Shown here one piece after another: positions 35,985-36,290 of a stretch of 36,290 bases of DNA (positions are counted from its first letter, which is position 1; each line of letters opens with the position of its first letter). Origin of the DNA: Methylococcaceae bacterium. Lineage in GTDB: Bacteria; Pseudomonadota; Gammaproteobacteria; Methylococcales; Methylomonadaceae. Under the pieces are notes generated by a model. That model had not been told where the DNA came from, did no database searches, and worked only from the letters and a program-made list of their open reading frames with translations. Location: the NCBI GenBank assembly GCA_947505105.1, contig CANNKG010000034.1:1-36290 (forward strand). Reading direction: 5' to 3'. The translations under genes and the position numbers were made by a program.

Positions 35985-36019
35985 AAAGGCTTGCAAAATT
36001 GCTCCAAATACAAGCCTTT
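35985..36019 (+). terminator. first of two hairpins after slyD
   Basis: AAAGGCTTG (35985-35993) and CAAGCCTTT (36011-36019) form a perfect 9-bp stem with a 17-base loop. Its last three bases are shared with the next, stronger hairpin, so the two would compete or stack. Confidence 0.5.
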
Positions 36020-36055
36020 CAGCCGCCTCAATATATTTTAGGCGGCTGAAATTTC
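36017..36055 (+). terminator. intrinsic terminator after slyD
   Basis: TTTCAGCCGCCT (36017-36028) and AGGCGGCTGAAA (36040-36051) form a perfect 12-bp stem with an 11-base loop, followed by TTTCTTCC. A good factor-independent terminator; the A-rich 5' arm also allows activity on the other strand. Confidence 0.8.
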
Positions 36056-36109
36056 TTCCTACCCGATTAAACGCCTACTCCTTACCGATTCCATTTCCTT
36101 AAAACAGTA

Positions 36110-36129
36110 AAACAGATATTGGTCTGTTT
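36110..36129. repeat. short AT-rich inverted repeat
   Basis: AAACAGA (36110-36116) and TCTGTTT (36123-36129) flank 6 bases, upstream of the promoter at 36180. It could be an operator, but it is short and may be chance. Confidence 0.3.
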
Positions 36130-36179
36130 ATTGCTTCATAGTTAGAGCCCGCTCAATTAATACAACCTATTGATATTTA

Positions 36180-36208
36180 TTGAATAAATAGCATTTTTTG
36201 GGTATAAT
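36180..36208 (+). promoter_or_regulatory. outward-facing sigma-70 promoter at the window end
   Basis: TTGAAT (36180-36185) and a consensus TATAAT (36203-36208) are exactly 17 bases apart. Its gene lies beyond the window. The heptamer TGTGCAC follows directly at 36209-36215 and recurs at 36243-36249. Confidence 0.6.
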
Positions 36209-36290
36209 TGTGCACGAAAAATGAGCCGTAACCCTCAAAAACTGTGCACCAATGATCCGATACTGTAGCTCAAAACAACTGACGATTGCC

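Overview
The window is a chromosomal segment of a Gram-negative gammaproteobacterium. The evidence is a complete division and cell-wall (dcw) cluster in the classical gammaproteobacterial order, meso-DAP-type MurE, LptF/LptG, GreB, a SlyD-like FKBP and a type A RNase P RNA with near E. coli-like conserved blocks. The base composition is moderately AT-rich. The exact lineage cannot be fixed from the sequence; a methanotroph-like (Methylococcales) relative is only a guess. No prophage, insertion sequence, CRISPR array or tRNA gene was seen.

Layout. 136-542 (+): two tandem, related small membrane proteins. 571-3000 (-): a large one-protein signalling device with an OmpR/ToxR-type winged helix, four CBS motifs, two PAS domains and a GGDEF domain. 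3490-3582 (+): a possible 30-residue membrane peptide facing a 13-bp inverted repeat. 3686-4999 (-): rimO. 5255-7460 (+): lptF-lptG. 7468-8104 (-): an RDD protein and a 58-residue two-helix membrane protein. 8464-12484 (+): pcnB-folK-panB-panC-panD. 12572-13030 (-): a fliW-like gene. 13461-31000 (-): the dcw operon mraZ-rsmH-ftsL-ftsI-murE-murF-mraY-murD-ftsW-murG-murC-murB-ddlB-ftsQ-ftsA-ftsZ. 31340-31696 (-): rnpB. 32029-34809 (+): a very large Hsp70-family protein. 34877-35380 (-): greB. 35468-35947 (+): slyD-like. The last 350 bases hold a strong terminator and an outward-facing promoter.

How the genes work together. The dcw operon supplies cytoplasmic peptidoglycan precursor synthesis (MurC-F, Ddl, MurB), the lipid-linked steps (MraY, MurG), septal synthesis (FtsW, FtsI, with FtsL and FtsQ) and the Z ring with its anchor (FtsZ, FtsA). 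It has a near-consensus promoter and a row of about 10-bp-spaced TGG boxes before mraZ, which fit MraZ autoregulation, and a hairpin terminator after ftsZ; lpxC does not follow. lptF-lptG serves LPS export. The pcnB-panD run joins RNA polyadenylation with folate and pantothenate synthesis, and panD also has its own promoter. 

The most unusual items are the DNA-binding/CBS/PAS/GGDEF fusion, a fliW-like gene without csrA or flagellar genes beside the dcw cluster, the probable non-AUG (possibly AUU) start of pcnB, and the large stand-alone Hsp70-family protein.
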